Part shown: positions 27,419 through 36,321 of the stretch, piece by piece | Layout of the letters: each line of letters begins with the position of its first letter | Numbering within the stretch: the stretch's first letter is position 1 | Assembly (NCBI GenBank): GCA_965371855.1 | Contig: CBDUZZ010000005.1 | Location: forward strand, 36,199-100,198 | DNA: 64,000 bases | Source: JAADEM01 sp965371855 | GTDB lineage: Bacteria > Bacteroidota > Bacteroidia > Bacteroidales > Marinilabiliaceae | Direction: 5' to 3' | Notes under the pieces: model-generated | What the model was told of the DNA's origin: nothing | Seen by the model: the letters and a program-made list of their open reading frames with translations, nothing else | Database searches by the model: none | Position numbers and translations under genes: made by a program

Positions 27419-28963
27419 TTAAAATGGTGGAATTCCATGTTTCTTTTTTGGACGAAAAGCACTTTTATTTGCAGCTACCTCAATAGCATGCAATATAAGC
27501 TTCCTGGTTTCTGAAGGTTCAATAACAGCATCAATATAACCTTTAGCTGCTGCAACATATGGATTAGCAAATTTATCTTTATATTCCTGAACTTTCTTCT
27601 TACGCATTTCATCCGGTTTTTCAGCAGATTCAATCTCTCTTTTAAAGATAATATTTGCAGCACCTTCAGGTCCCATAACAGCAATTTCAGCAGTAGGCCA
27701 TGCCACCATGAAGTCAGCACCAAGGTGACGAGAATTCATGGCTATATAACCCCCTCCATAAGCTTTACGTAGGATAACTGTAATTTTTGGTACAGTAGCC
27801 TCCGAATATGCATAAAGAATCTTTGCTCCATGACGAATTACTCCGGCATGTTCCTGATCAACACCCGGCAAATATCCGGGCATATCTTCAAGTGTAACAA
27901 TCGGAATATTAAATGCATCACAGAAACGAATAAAACGCGCAGCTTTATCCGATGAATCAACATCAAGCACACCGGCCAAAACCAATGGCTGATTAGCAAC
28001 GAATCCAATAGTTTCGCCATTCAAACGGCCAAAACCAATTACAATATTCGCGGCCCACAGTTCCTGAATTTCAAAGAAATCAGAATTATCGACAACAGCC
28101 CTTATTACATCCCTGATATCGTAAGGTTGCTTTGGATCAGATGGGATAAGATCCTCTATCTTACCTTTTAGCTTAGGTGGTTTAGGAGGAAATGTTCGTG
28201 CTTTTGTTTCATTATTCCAAGGGATAAATGATATCAGTTTTTTAATCTGATCGAAACACTCTTTTTCACTTTCAGCAAAAAAGTGAGCATTTCCGGTTAT
28301 TTCGGCATGAACACGTGCACCTCCAAGATCTTCCATCGAAATATCTTCTCCAAGCACTGTTTTAATCACACTTGGACCGGTTATGAACATTTTGGATATC
28401 TTATCCACCACAAACACAAAATCAGTAAGAGCAGGAGAATAAACAGCTCCACCGGCACATGGCCCCAGAATAACAGAAATTTGAGGGATTACACCTGAAG
28501 CCATTGTGTTACGATAAAAGATTTCTCCATAACCGGCAAGAGAATTAACTCCCTCCTGAATTCTGGCACCTCCTGAGTCGTTAATACCAATTAAAGGAAT
28601 ACGCATTTTAAGAGCATGATCCATTATTTTTGTTATTTTCCGGGCATGCATTAAACCTAATGAGCCGCCTGCTACAGTAAAATCCTGTGCAAAAACACAA
28701 ACAGGAGAACCATAGATTGAACCAGTTCCAATAACGACTCCATCACCGTGAAGTTCTTTTTTTTCCATGCCGAAGCCACGGGCTTCATGTTCTACAAACA
28801 GGTCGTATTCTATAAAAGAATCTTTATCACAAAGTGCCTGAATACGCTCACGAGCAGTCAATTTCCCCATGGAAACCTGCTTCTCAATGGCTTTTTCACC
28901 ACCCCCTTGTTGCACTTTCTCCTTTCTTTTACGAAGATCAAGGATACTTTTTTTCAATGACAT
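27419..28963 (-). CDS. Acyl-CoA carboxyltransferase (propionyl/methylmalonyl-CoA type)
   Basis: The 514-residue protein is a carboxyltransferase of the acyl-CoA carboxylase beta/MmdA family, with two crotonase-like halves. Landmarks include GDGVVIGTGSIYGSPVCVFA, NDSGGARIQEG and the second-half DMPGYLPGVDQE and YGGGYIAMNSR. Length matches MmdA/PccB. It transfers a carboxyl group between biotin and propionyl- or methylmalonyl-CoA in the propionate branch common in Bacteroidetes. It heads a two-gene operon with the biotin carrier; substrate preference is inferred from family resemblance. Confidence 0.92.
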   Translation of the reverse strand: MSLKKSILDLRKRKEKVQQGGGEKAIEKQVSMGKLTARERIQALCDKDSFIEYDLFVEHEARGFGMEKKELHGDGVVIGTGSIYGSPVCVFAQDFTVAGGSLGLMHARKITKIMDHALKMRIPLIGINDSGGARIQEGVNSLAGYGEIFYRNTMASGVIPQISVILGPCAGGAVYSPALTDFVFVVDKISKMFITGPSVIKTVLGEDISMEDLGGARVHAEITGNAHFFAESEKECFDQIKKLISFIPWNNETKARTFPPKPPKLKGKIEDLIPSDPKQPYDIRDVIRAVVDNSDFFEIQELWAANIVIGFGRLNGETIGFVANQPLVLAGVLDVDSSDKAARFIRFCDAFNIPIVTLEDMPGYLPGVDQEHAGVIRHGAKILYAYSEATVPKITVILRKAYGGGYIAMNSRHLGADFMVAWPTAEIAVMGPEGAANIIFKREIESAEKPDEMRKKKVQEYKDKFANPYVAAAKGYIDAVIEPSETRKLILHAIEVAANKSAFRPKKKHGIPPF

Positions 28964-29138
28964 AATTTATAAATTTGAGTTAACCAATTATTATTCAGGT
29001 TATAATCATACTAAATGAATATCTATGAATAATATTTCGAGCTACATAGTTACAAAATTTATTTTTATACTAAACACAAATCACTAATTCATTCTATTCT
29101 GAAAGTTACACAAATAAAATCTAAAAGCAAAGCCATCT

Positions 29139-30218
29139 TCACTTAGGTGCTCTATAATAAAGGACTACACCAATCATTGCAAAAACAATATTTGGAAGCC
29201 ATACTGCTAACAAAGGGCTCATATTTCCATTAACAGCAAAAGTAGTTGAAATTGTCATAAACATTATGTATGCAAAACTCAATGATATTCCAATTCCGAT
29301 ATGCAGTCCCATTCCTCCCCGCACTTTCCTTGAAGCTAAAGACACCCCTATTAAAGTAAGAATAAAAGCAGCAAAAGGATTGGCTGTCCTTCTGTATTTC
29401 TCAATTACAAAAGCCTCAACATTACCCACTCCACGTCTTTGCTGTTCTTCAATATAGTCATTCAACTGGTCATTATTCATCATTTCATAGTAATGTCTTT
29501 CCTCTTTGAAATCACTCGGCTTAATAGCAATAACAGTATCCATTACTTTTCCCGAAGTTATTCTTTGATGATCATCATCATAAATTTCCCTACTGATATA
29601 ATTCCTTAATTTCCACCCTCCTGTAACAGTATCATAATTTATACTTCTTGCTGATAGCTTTAATTTAAGTGTCTTTCCTTCAAATTTCTCAAGGCTAAAA
29701 TAATCTCCCCTATCATTATAAGAATAGTAACTTGCCATATAAATGAATACCCCGGGTTCAATCTGCATGTGAATATTTTTCATTCCTGTCTCTCTTCTGT
29801 TATTAATGTACCTGTTCTCAAACATCAACCTCACCTTATTTGCAGGAGGAATAATATAGCCACCAAGCCAAAATGAAAATATAGCAATAACAAGGGCTCC
29901 CAGAAAATATGGATACATCATCCGTCTGAAACTAACACCGCTTGAAAGAATAGCAATTATTTCAGAATTATATGCCATTTTTGATGTGAAAAATATCACA
30001 GCAATAAATACAAAAAGAGGAGTAAATAAGTTGGTAAAATAGGGAATGAAATTTTTATAATAATCAAATGCAATAGCATCTAAAGGAGCACCTTTTTCTA
30101 TAAAATCATCTATTTTCTCTGTAATATCAAAAACAACAGAAATGCTAATGATAAGCACTATAGCGAAAAAAAATGTTCCTAAAAATTTTTTAAGTATATA
30201 AAAATCTATTTTTTTCAA
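29139..30218 (-). CDS. LptF/LptG family permease
   Basis: The 359-residue inner-membrane protein belongs to the YjgP/YjgQ (LptF/LptG) family that with LptB extracts lipopolysaccharide from the inner membrane. There are three N-terminal helices (about 8-30, 50-75, 95-117), a periplasmic jellyroll (about 130-260), and three C-terminal helices (about 275-355). The opening KKIDFYILKKFLGTFFFA is family-typical; the first codon is TTG. It ends upstream of tgt on the same strand, a common pairing in Bacteroidetes. Confidence 0.9.
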   Translation of the reverse strand: MKKIDFYILKKFLGTFFFAIVLIISISVVFDITEKIDDFIEKGAPLDAIAFDYYKNFIPYFTNLFTPLFVFIAVIFFTSKMAYNSEIIAILSSGVSFRRMMYPYFLGALVIAIFSFWLGGYIIPPANKVRLMFENRYINNRRETGMKNIHMQIEPGVFIYMASYYSYNDRGDYFSLEKFEGKTLKLKLSARSINYDTVTGGWKLRNYISREIYDDDHQRITSGKVMDTVIAIKPSDFKEERHYYEMMNNDQLNDYIEEQQRRGVGNVEAFVIEKYRRTANPFAAFILTLIGVSLASRKVRGGMGLHIGIGISLSFAYIMFMTISTTFAVNGNMSPLLAVWLPNIVFAMIGVVLYYRAPK

Positions 30219-30310
30219 AATTCAATATTTATAAATTCTGTCATCAAGAAAACAAGTTACATACAAAAGAACAAAAAATATATGTTATTAAATATTAAAC
30301 TACATGAAGC

Positions 30311-31441
30311 TTACAATCTTTGAGAAACTTGTTTTACCATAACACTCTTCCATGATAAAAAATCTCCTTGAAAAATATGTTTTCTGGCCTCATTAACAAG
30401 CCACAAATAAAAGCTCAGATTATGTATTGTAGCTATCTGTGCAGCCAACAACTCTTTAGACACAAAAAGATGTCGCAAATAAGCTCTGGTATAATGTTTA
30501 TCAACAAAAGAAGTTCCCTCAGGGTCAACCGGTGTAAAATCATCTTTCCATTTGTTATTTTTCATATTCATGATACCCTTGCTTGTGAACAGCATACCGT
30601 TTCTCCCATTTCGTGTAGGCATCACACAATCAAACATATCAACCCCCAAAGTTATTGCTTCAAGAATATTAGCAGGAGTACCAACTCCCATAAGATAACG
30701 CGGTTTATCCTTTGGCAAAACAGCATTTACCAGCTCAATCATTTCATACATCACTTCAGCAGGTTCGCCTACTGCCAACCCTCCGATTGCATTTCCATTA
30801 CAGTCCTGAGAGGAGATAAACTCAGCTGATTGTATTCTAAGGTCTTTAAAAACGCTTCCCTGAACAATGGGGAAATAAGCCTGAGAATGTCCATACAGCG
30901 GATCAGTTTCATTAAATCTTTTCACCCCTCTTTCCAGCCAATTATGGGTCAACATCATTGATTTCCTTGCATAGTTGTAATCAGCGGTAGAAGGAGGACA
31001 TTCATCAAAGGCCATCATAATATCAGCACCAATAATACGCTGTATATCTACAACATTCTCTGCAGTAAAAAGATGCTTTGATCCATCGATATGAGAACAG
31101 AACTCCGCTCCATTTTCATTCAATTTGCGATTATTGCTCAATGAGAAAACCTGATAACCACCACTATCAGTAAGCACAGGCTTATCCCAACCATTAAACT
31201 TATGCAAACCTCCGGCTGCTTTAATAATATCCATGCCGGGGCGTAAATACAAATGATAAGTGTTTCCCAAAATAATTTGAGCCTTAATATCATCTTTCAA
31301 ATCTCTGAAATGAACCCCTTTTACCGAACCCACAGTTCCAACCGGCATAAATATGGGTGTTTGAATAGTGCCATGATCAGTGGTTATTTCTCCTGCTCTG
31401 GCAGAACTATCCTTATCGGTATATTGTAAATCAAACTTCAT
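30311..31441 (-). CDS. tgt: Queuine/preQ1 tRNA-guanine transglycosylase
   Basis: The 376-residue enzyme swaps guanine for a queuosine precursor at position 34 of certain tRNAs. Landmarks are the substrate pocket VLTDSGGYQVFSL, GGLAVGEP, and the catalytic loop FDCVMPTRNGRNG. I choose the ATG at 31441 because it opens with KFDLQ; a longer reading to 31507 adds an unlikely leader. The usual zinc-binding cysteines (CxCxxC) before YLRHL are absent: the segment reads PEGTSFVDKHYTRAYLRHL. The same loss occurs, as I recall it, in Bacteroidetes relatives, so this is not necessarily decay. Confidence 0.93.
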   Translation of the reverse strand: MKFDLQYTDKDSSARAGEITTDHGTIQTPIFMPVGTVGSVKGVHFRDLKDDIKAQIILGNTYHLYLRPGMDIIKAAGGLHKFNGWDKPVLTDSGGYQVFSLSNNRKLNENGAEFCSHIDGSKHLFTAENVVDIQRIIGADIMMAFDECPPSTADYNYARKSMMLTHNWLERGVKRFNETDPLYGHSQAYFPIVQGSVFKDLRIQSAEFISSQDCNGNAIGGLAVGEPAEVMYEMIELVNAVLPKDKPRYLMGVGTPANILEAITLGVDMFDCVMPTRNGRNGMLFTSKGIMNMKNNKWKDDFTPVDPEGTSFVDKHYTRAYLRHLFVSKELLAAQIATIHNLSFYLWLVNEARKHIFQGDFLSWKSVMVKQVSQRL

Positions 31442-31496
31442 TAAGTCATTTATCAAATAAAAATCTTGCTTGTAACAATGTGTGTTTTTCGGGCAA

Positions 31497-31504
31497 CAAA
31501 GATA
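31497..31504 (-). promoter_or_regulatory. tgt: Putative -7 box for tgt
   Basis: On the minus strand TATCTTTG matches TAnnTTTG and lies about 55 bases upstream of the tgt ATG. The -33 TTTG at the right spacing is weak. Confidence 0.45.
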
Positions 31505-31602
31505 CAAAAGCCAGCTCTATTAATTACTTATGGTAAATAAAAAGATTTGTTTAAATATATTTTACAATGAAAAGTTTTTTACGCTATAAAATTATCTGAT
31601 AT

Positions 31603-32757
31603 TTGCATTTTTATTTTACCAATAAAAAATTAATAAAATTGAATCCGGAAACACTATATATTCTATCAGCTATTTTTATTTTTTCCTGGTTTTTTCAGGC
31701 CGTCCACTATTTATACATAATGGCTGCTTTTAATCGTTTTAAACCTTCAACTCAAAATCCCACACCACCTTCCGTATCTGTTGTCATTTGTGCTAAAAAT
31801 GAGGCAGAAAATTTACGTAATTTCATACCATTAATTTTAAACCAAAAATATCATGATTTTCAGGTGGTGGTGGTAAATGACTGTTCTACTGATGACACTG
31901 AGATGGTATTAGCGGAATTAAAGAAAACTTATAAAAGCCTTTATTACACATCTATTCCTATTGACAAAAAATTTTTTCATGGAAAAAAGCTGGCTTTAAC
32001 AATTGGTATTAAAGCCGCAAAACATAAGCATTTAGTCCTTACTGATGCAGATTGTTATCCGTCATCAGACAAATGGCTTCAGAACATAGCCGGTTCTTTC
32101 ACTACAGATAAAAAAATTGTACTAGGTTACGGAGCGTATGAAAAAAAGAGAGGTCTTCTTAATTTATTAATACGTTTTGAAACTTTCTGGAATAGTGTTC
32201 AATATTTTGGATTCTCATTGACCTTAAGACCTTTTATGGGCGTTGGTCGTAACATTGCATATGAAAAACAACTATTTACTGACAGCTCACAATTCAAAAA
32301 CAACTTATCAGTAGCTTCAGGTGATGATGACCTGTTTATAATTGAGATGGCCAAACAGGAAAACACTACCATCTGTTTTACACCTGACAGCCAGACTCTG
32401 TCAATACCTTCATCTACATTTAAGGATTGGAAATCGCAAAAATCACGCCATCTAACATCATCCGTTTATTACCCCTTCTTCATAAAAGGATGGTTATTTT
32501 TTGAATTTTTAACAAGGCAAATAATATGGCTATTTACCTTTTGTTCAATATTTTTTTCTATTTTTGCGACCATAATTGGAGTACTTTTTACTTTACATAT
32601 ATTTATAAAAATAGTTGTATTAAATTTTTCAAGTAAAAAACTTCAGGAAAAGCAATTATTTTGGGCAATACTAATATTTGATTGGTTTATTCCAATTTGG
32701 ATAGGAGTATTGTGGATTAGTAATTTATTGAGACCAAAAAAGAATAAATGGAAGTAA
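31603..32757 (+). CDS. Membrane-associated family 2 glycosyltransferase
   Basis: A 384-residue GT2 enzyme: one N-terminal membrane helix (about 18-38), GT-A domain with PSVSVVICAKNEAENLR, VVVNDCSTDDT and LVLTDADCYP (metal-binding DxD-like motif), and C-terminal membrane helices (about 290-375). The first usable codons are TTG at 31603 or 31639; no ATG precedes the first helix. It overlaps the following sigma factor by ten bases and so belongs to one transcript. Substrate unknown. Confidence 0.85.
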   Translation: MHFYFTNKKLIKLNPETLYILSAIFIFSWFFQAVHYLYIMAAFNRFKPSTQNPTPPSVSVVICAKNEAENLRNFIPLILNQKYHDFQVVVVNDCSTDDTEMVLAELKKTYKSLYYTSIPIDKKFFHGKKLALTIGIKAAKHKHLVLTDADCYPSSDKWLQNIAGSFTTDKKIVLGYGAYEKKRGLLNLLIRFETFWNSVQYFGFSLTLRPFMGVGRNIAYEKQLFTDSSQFKNNLSVASGDDDLFIIEMAKQENTTICFTPDSQTLSIPSSTFKDWKSQKSRHLTSSVYYPFFIKGWLFFEFLTRQIIWLFTFCSIFFSIFATIIGVLFTLHIFIKIVVLNFSSKKLQEKQLFWAILIFDWFIPIWIGVLWISNLLRPKKNKWK

Positions 32758-33356
32758 ATCCAAATCTTTCAGATAAAGCCAGGTATGATTATGATTTGGT
32801 TCAGCACGCCGTAAGGGGTGACCAAAAGTCCTATGCAGAACTGATGGGGAGATACAGAGATGCAATCTACTTTATGTTATTGAAAATGGTTAATAACAAA
32901 AGTGATGCCGAGGACTTAACAATAGAAGCCTTTGGTAAAGCATTCAAAAACCTTAGTCAGTATTCACCAAACTACGCTTTCAGCACATGGCTTTTCAAGA
33001 TTGCTTCAAATAATTGCATCGATTATCTACGTAAGAAACGAACCAATCTGGTGTCTATTGATGGAGCCGGCTCTGATAACAAAGAAAATGAAGCTCCTAT
33101 TCATCTAAAAGATGATACTCCTGACCCTGAAGAGGGATTAATCAAACAACAGAAGGCTTTACTGATGAGAACTGTTGTAAAGAAACTCAAACCGCGTTAC
33201 AGAACACTTATTGAACTACGTTATTTTAAAGAGTTTTCTTACGAAGAGATAGCTATTGAACTTGACTTACCATTAGGTACTGTTAAAGCTCAACTTTTTC
33301 GTGCCAGAGAATTGTTATTCAACACTCTAAAGGGATCTGATGTGAAATTTAATTAA
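32748..33356 (+). CDS. ECF-type RNA polymerase sigma factor
   Basis: The 202-residue protein has sigma region 2 (about 20-90, with SDAEDLTIEAFGKAFKNLSQ and FSTWLFKIASNNCIDYLRKK) and region 4 (about 140-195, LKPRYRTLIELRYFKEFSYE with the HTH LGTVKAQLFRARELLF). It starts within the upstream glycosyltransferase gene and precedes rsmG. In Bacteroidetes this sigma type is frequently coupled to housekeeping or envelope genes; its regulon is unknown. Confidence 0.93.
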   Translation: MEVNPNLSDKARYDYDLVQHAVRGDQKSYAELMGRYRDAIYFMLLKMVNNKSDAEDLTIEAFGKAFKNLSQYSPNYAFSTWLFKIASNNCIDYLRKKRTNLVSIDGAGSDNKENEAPIHLKDDTPDPEEGLIKQQKALLMRTVVKKLKPRYRTLIELRYFKEFSYEEIAIELDLPLGTVKAQLFRARELLFNTLKGSDVKFN

Positions 33357-33386
33357 CAGGCGTTTATAACTTAGAAAACACCCTAT

Positions 33387-34007
33387 ATGGAAATCATCAT
33401 CAAATATTTCCCTCATTTAACAAAACTTCAAATTAATCAACTCTCAAAATTAGGCTCTCTTTACCAAGAGTGGAACAGTAAAATAAATGTTATTTCCAGA
33501 AAAGATATTTCTGAAATATATACAAATCATGTTTTGCACTCACTGGCAATTGCCAGTTTCACCTCCTTTACCAAAAGTACAAACATTTTGGATGTAGGTA
33601 CCGGCGGTGGCTTTCCCGGTATCCCACTGGCCATTTTGTTTCCTGATGTATCTTTTCACCTGATTGATTCTATAGGAAAAAAAATCAAAGTCGTTAATGC
33701 TGTTACCGAATCTCTTAATTTGAATAACGTAACTACCCGGCAAATAAGAGTAGAAAACTTAAAAAACAAATACGACTTCATTGTGAGTAGAGCGGTTACT
33801 GCCTTCCCCGATTTTGTAAAGCTTTGCAACAACAGAATAAAAAAAGAACAAAAAAATGCTATTTCAAACGGGATACTATATCTGAAAGGCGGAAATTTTG
33901 ATAATGAACTTAAACTTTTTAAACGGAGAGTCAGCATAATCCCATTAATACAATATTTTGATGAGCCTTTTTTCGAAACAAAAAAGCTAATTCACCTCTC
34001 TCTTTAA
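33387..34007 (+). CDS. rsmG: 16S rRNA guanine-527 N7-methyltransferase
   Basis: The 206-residue enzyme methylates G527 of 16S rRNA using S-adenosylmethionine. The SAM-binding motif ILDVGTGGGFPGIPLAILFP lies near 66-85, followed by FHLIDSIGKKIKVV, and VSRAVTAFP matches the family's later motif. Length is normal for RsmG. It comes 30 bases after the sigma factor. Confidence 0.93.
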   Translation: MEIIIKYFPHLTKLQINQLSKLGSLYQEWNSKINVISRKDISEIYTNHVLHSLAIASFTSFTKSTNILDVGTGGGFPGIPLAILFPDVSFHLIDSIGKKIKVVNAVTESLNLNNVTTRQIRVENLKNKYDFIVSRAVTAFPDFVKLCNNRIKKEQKNAISNGILYLKGGNFDNELKLFKRRVSIIPLIQYFDEPFFETKKLIHLSL

Positions 34008-34049
34008 AAAATAAATAACATTTTTTTTTGAAAAAAGTAAGTTATACTT

Positions 34050-34079
34050 TTTGGAAGAAGAAAAAAACATGTATTTTTG
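34050..34079 (+). promoter_or_regulatory. rpmH: Bacteroidetes-type promoter of rpmH
   Basis: TTTG at 34050-34053 (-33) and TATTTTTG at 34072-34079 (-7, TAnnTTTG) are separated by 18 bases, close to the 19-base consensus of this phylum. The start codon of rpmH is about 53 bases on. Confidence 0.7.
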
Positions 34080-34131
34080 CAGTCCATTTTATAAAAACCA
34101 AGAATAAGTCGAAAGATAAAAACATATTACA

Positions 34132-34290
34132 ATGAAAAGGACATTTCAACCATCAAACAGGAAAAGAAAGAATAAGCACGGTTTCAGATCAAGAATGGAA
34201 TCTCACAACGGACGTAATATTATCAATGCCCGCAGAGCAAAAGGAAGAAAAAAAGTTAGTGTTTCAGACGAGAAAAAGCATAAAGCATAA
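34132..34290 (+). CDS. rpmH: Ribosomal protein L34
   Basis: A 52-residue basic protein beginning MKRTFQPSNRKRKNKHGFR, with the conserved RMxSxNGRxIINARRAKGRKK core of bacterial L34 of the large ribosomal subunit. It has its own promoter upstream and a clear terminator downstream. It is only 53 codons, well conserved end to end, and has no other gene overlapping. The C-terminal extension SVSDEKKHKA is slightly longer than in many bacteria and typical of this phylum. Confidence 0.97.
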   Translation: MKRTFQPSNRKRKNKHGFRSRMESHNGRNIINARRAKGRKKVSVSDEKKHKA

Positions 34291-34316
34291 TATACTTTTT
34301 TAAAATATATAGAATT

Positions 34317-34350
34317 AAAGGGCTCAAATGAGAGCCCTTTTTCTTTTTTA
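34317..34350 (+). terminator. rpmH: Rho-independent terminator of rpmH
   Basis: GGGCTC (34320-34325) pairs with GAGCCC (34332-34337) around a six-base loop, flanked by AAA/TTT and followed by TTTTTCTTTTTT. Confidence 0.92.
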
Positions 34351-34416
34351 TCCTATCTTATTTCTGCAAGATTACTTATTTTATATTATTTTTGAATAAA
34401 ACAGAAAATTACTGAT

Positions 34417-35277
34417 ATGTCATTCATAAAATTCATAATAAGTAAACCATTCCTGAAAAACATTGGAATAATCATGGCTGCCTTAGTCTTACTCCTTATA
34501 GTTGTATTTGTAAGTTTAAGCATCTACACCCATCATGGCGAAGCTAATCCATTACCCAATCTTTCAGGATTAACTGAAAAACAGTTTCAGGATATTATTA
34601 AAAAGAACAACTTACGTTACAAGATCATAGACTCAGTACATATTGCTGACAAATTACCGGGCGTAGTAATTGAACAAACACCTGAAGCAGGTGCAAAAGT
34701 AAAAAGAAACAGAACCATTTTTTTCACCATAAATGCTTATACATCTGAAAAAGTTCAAATGCCAAATGTTGTTGAATTCTCACTTCGCGATGCAAAAGTA
34801 ACTCTTGAATCTTATGGGCTTAAAACAGGGAAAATAATATATGTGCCCAGCGAATACACCAACCTGGTAATGGGCCAGATGCATAAAGGAAAACCTATAG
34901 AACGCGGGACATCCATACCTAAGGGTTCAGGAATAGACTTAATGATTGGTAAAGGCCTGAGCAATAAAAAAACCAATGTGCCAGATCTTACAGGCTTTTC
35001 CATTGAAAAATCTGAACAAACTTGTTTGAACGCTTCCCTTAATATTGGTGCAATTATTTGTGATTCAACAATAAAAACTGTAGAAGATTCGACAGCAGCA
35101 TTTATTTGGAAACAGAGACCCAAAGCCAAAGATGGCACTCGATTGTATCTCGGAGCATCAATAGACATTTGGATAAGCCTCGACTCTGCTAAAATACTTC
35201 CCGACTCCCTAGCGTTAGAATTACTACAAACGGAATTAGGAAAAGACTCCATCATCTCAAACAACAATAATGAGTGA
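34417..35277 (+). CDS. PASTA-domain membrane protein
   Basis: The 286-residue protein has a short cytoplasmic start, a membrane helix (about 13-38) and three PASTA repeats (about 45-105, 112-180 and 185-255; signatures PNLSGLTEKQFQDIIKKNNL, PNVVEFSLRDAKVTLESYGL and PDLTGFSIEKSEQTCLNASL). PASTA domains bind peptidoglycan or muropeptides. It overlaps rluD by eight bases and ddl follows, a conserved Bacteroidetes trio linking cell-wall synthesis genes. No kinase domain is attached, so it is not a PknB-type protein. Confidence 0.9.
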   Translation: MSFIKFIISKPFLKNIGIIMAALVLLLIVVFVSLSIYTHHGEANPLPNLSGLTEKQFQDIIKKNNLRYKIIDSVHIADKLPGVVIEQTPEAGAKVKRNRTIFFTINAYTSEKVQMPNVVEFSLRDAKVTLESYGLKTGKIIYVPSEYTNLVMGQMHKGKPIERGTSIPKGSGIDLMIGKGLSNKKTNVPDLTGFSIEKSEQTCLNASLNIGAIICDSTIKTVEDSTAAFIWKQRPKAKDGTRLYLGASIDIWISLDSAKILPDSLALELLQTELGKDSIISNNNNE

Positions 35278-36319
35278 GGAGATAGCAGAAAATATGGAAG
35301 AGCCGGAAGAGAGCAGCGAACTGTATGAGCACTACAGATTTTTGGTTGATAGCGGACAAACAGCGTTGAGAATAGATCGGTTTCTGGTTAATCGCATTCA
35401 GAATGCTTCACGAAACAAAATACAATCAGCCGCAGCTGCCGGTAATATCCTGGTAAACGGCAAATCTGTAAAATCAAATTACAAAGTAAAGCCCAACGAT
35501 GAGATATCAATAGTGATGTCTTATCCGCCACCTGACAATGTAATTATACCCGAAAATATCCCTTTAAATATTGTTTACGAAGATGACTCTGTATTGGTGA
35601 TAAATAAAGATGCAGAGATAGTAATCCATCCCGGTTACGGAAACAAAACAGGTACTTTAGTTAATGCATTGGTTTACCACTTTAAAGGAGACCCTTTTTT
35701 CAACCCCGAAAATGAACGACCCGGCATTGTTCATCGCATTGATAAAGGCACAACCGGGCTTTTGGTAGTTGCAAAAACAGACATTGCACGAAATCATCTG
35801 GCTCGCCAGTTTTTTGAAAAAACATCAGAAAGAACCTATGTTGCATTAGTTTGGGGGCAGCTCAAAGAAAACGAAGGAACAATAACAGGTCATATAGGAA
35901 GAAGCATGAAAGACAGATTGCAGATGGCTGTTTTTCCGGATGGTGAAAACGGCAAGCCGGCTATAACACATTATAAAGTGATTGAACGATTAGGGTATGT
36001 GACTCTTATTGAATGCAAGCTTGAGACAGGCCGCACCCACCAGATACGAGCACACCTTAAGTACATGGGCCATCCTTTGTTCAACGATGAAAGATACGGA
36101 GGGAATCAAATACTAAAAGGAACAACCTTTACAAAATACAAGCAATTTGTGCAGAACTGTTTTAAATTAATTCCAAGGCAAGCCTTACATGCCAAAACAC
36201 TAGGATTCATCCATCCCAGAACAGGAAAAAAAATGGTTTTTGATTCTGGTCTACCTGATGATCTGGCACAGGTAATTGATAAATGGCGAAACTATATTGT
36301 CAATAGAAAGAATAGTTGA
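35270..36319 (+). CDS. rluD: RluA-family 23S rRNA pseudouridine synthase
   Basis: The 349-residue enzyme has an N-terminal S4 RNA-binding domain (about 30-90, ALRIDRFLVNRIQNASRNKI) and the catalytic RluA domain with HRIDKGTTGLLVVAK; the catalytic Asp is about 158. Later motifs YVALVWG and TGRTHQIRAHLKYMGHPL are intact. Family members isomerise uridines in helix 69 of 23S rRNA (RluD) or others; the exact site is by analogy. ddl starts two bases after its stop. Confidence 0.88.
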   Translation: MSEEIAENMEEPEESSELYEHYRFLVDSGQTALRIDRFLVNRIQNASRNKIQSAAAAGNILVNGKSVKSNYKVKPNDEISIVMSYPPPDNVIIPENIPLNIVYEDDSVLVINKDAEIVIHPGYGNKTGTLVNALVYHFKGDPFFNPENERPGIVHRIDKGTTGLLVVAKTDIARNHLARQFFEKTSERTYVALVWGQLKENEGTITGHIGRSMKDRLQMAVFPDGENGKPAITHYKVIERLGYVTLIECKLETGRTHQIRAHLKYMGHPLFNDERYGGNQILKGTTFTKYKQFVQNCFKLIPRQALHAKTLGFIHPRTGKKMVFDSGLPDDLAQVIDKWRNYIVNRKNS

Positions 36320-36321
36320 TT

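Noticed and set aside
34417..35277. PknB-type Ser/Thr kinase with PASTA tail
   Set aside because: The protein has only a short cytoplasmic stretch before the membrane helix and no kinase domain.
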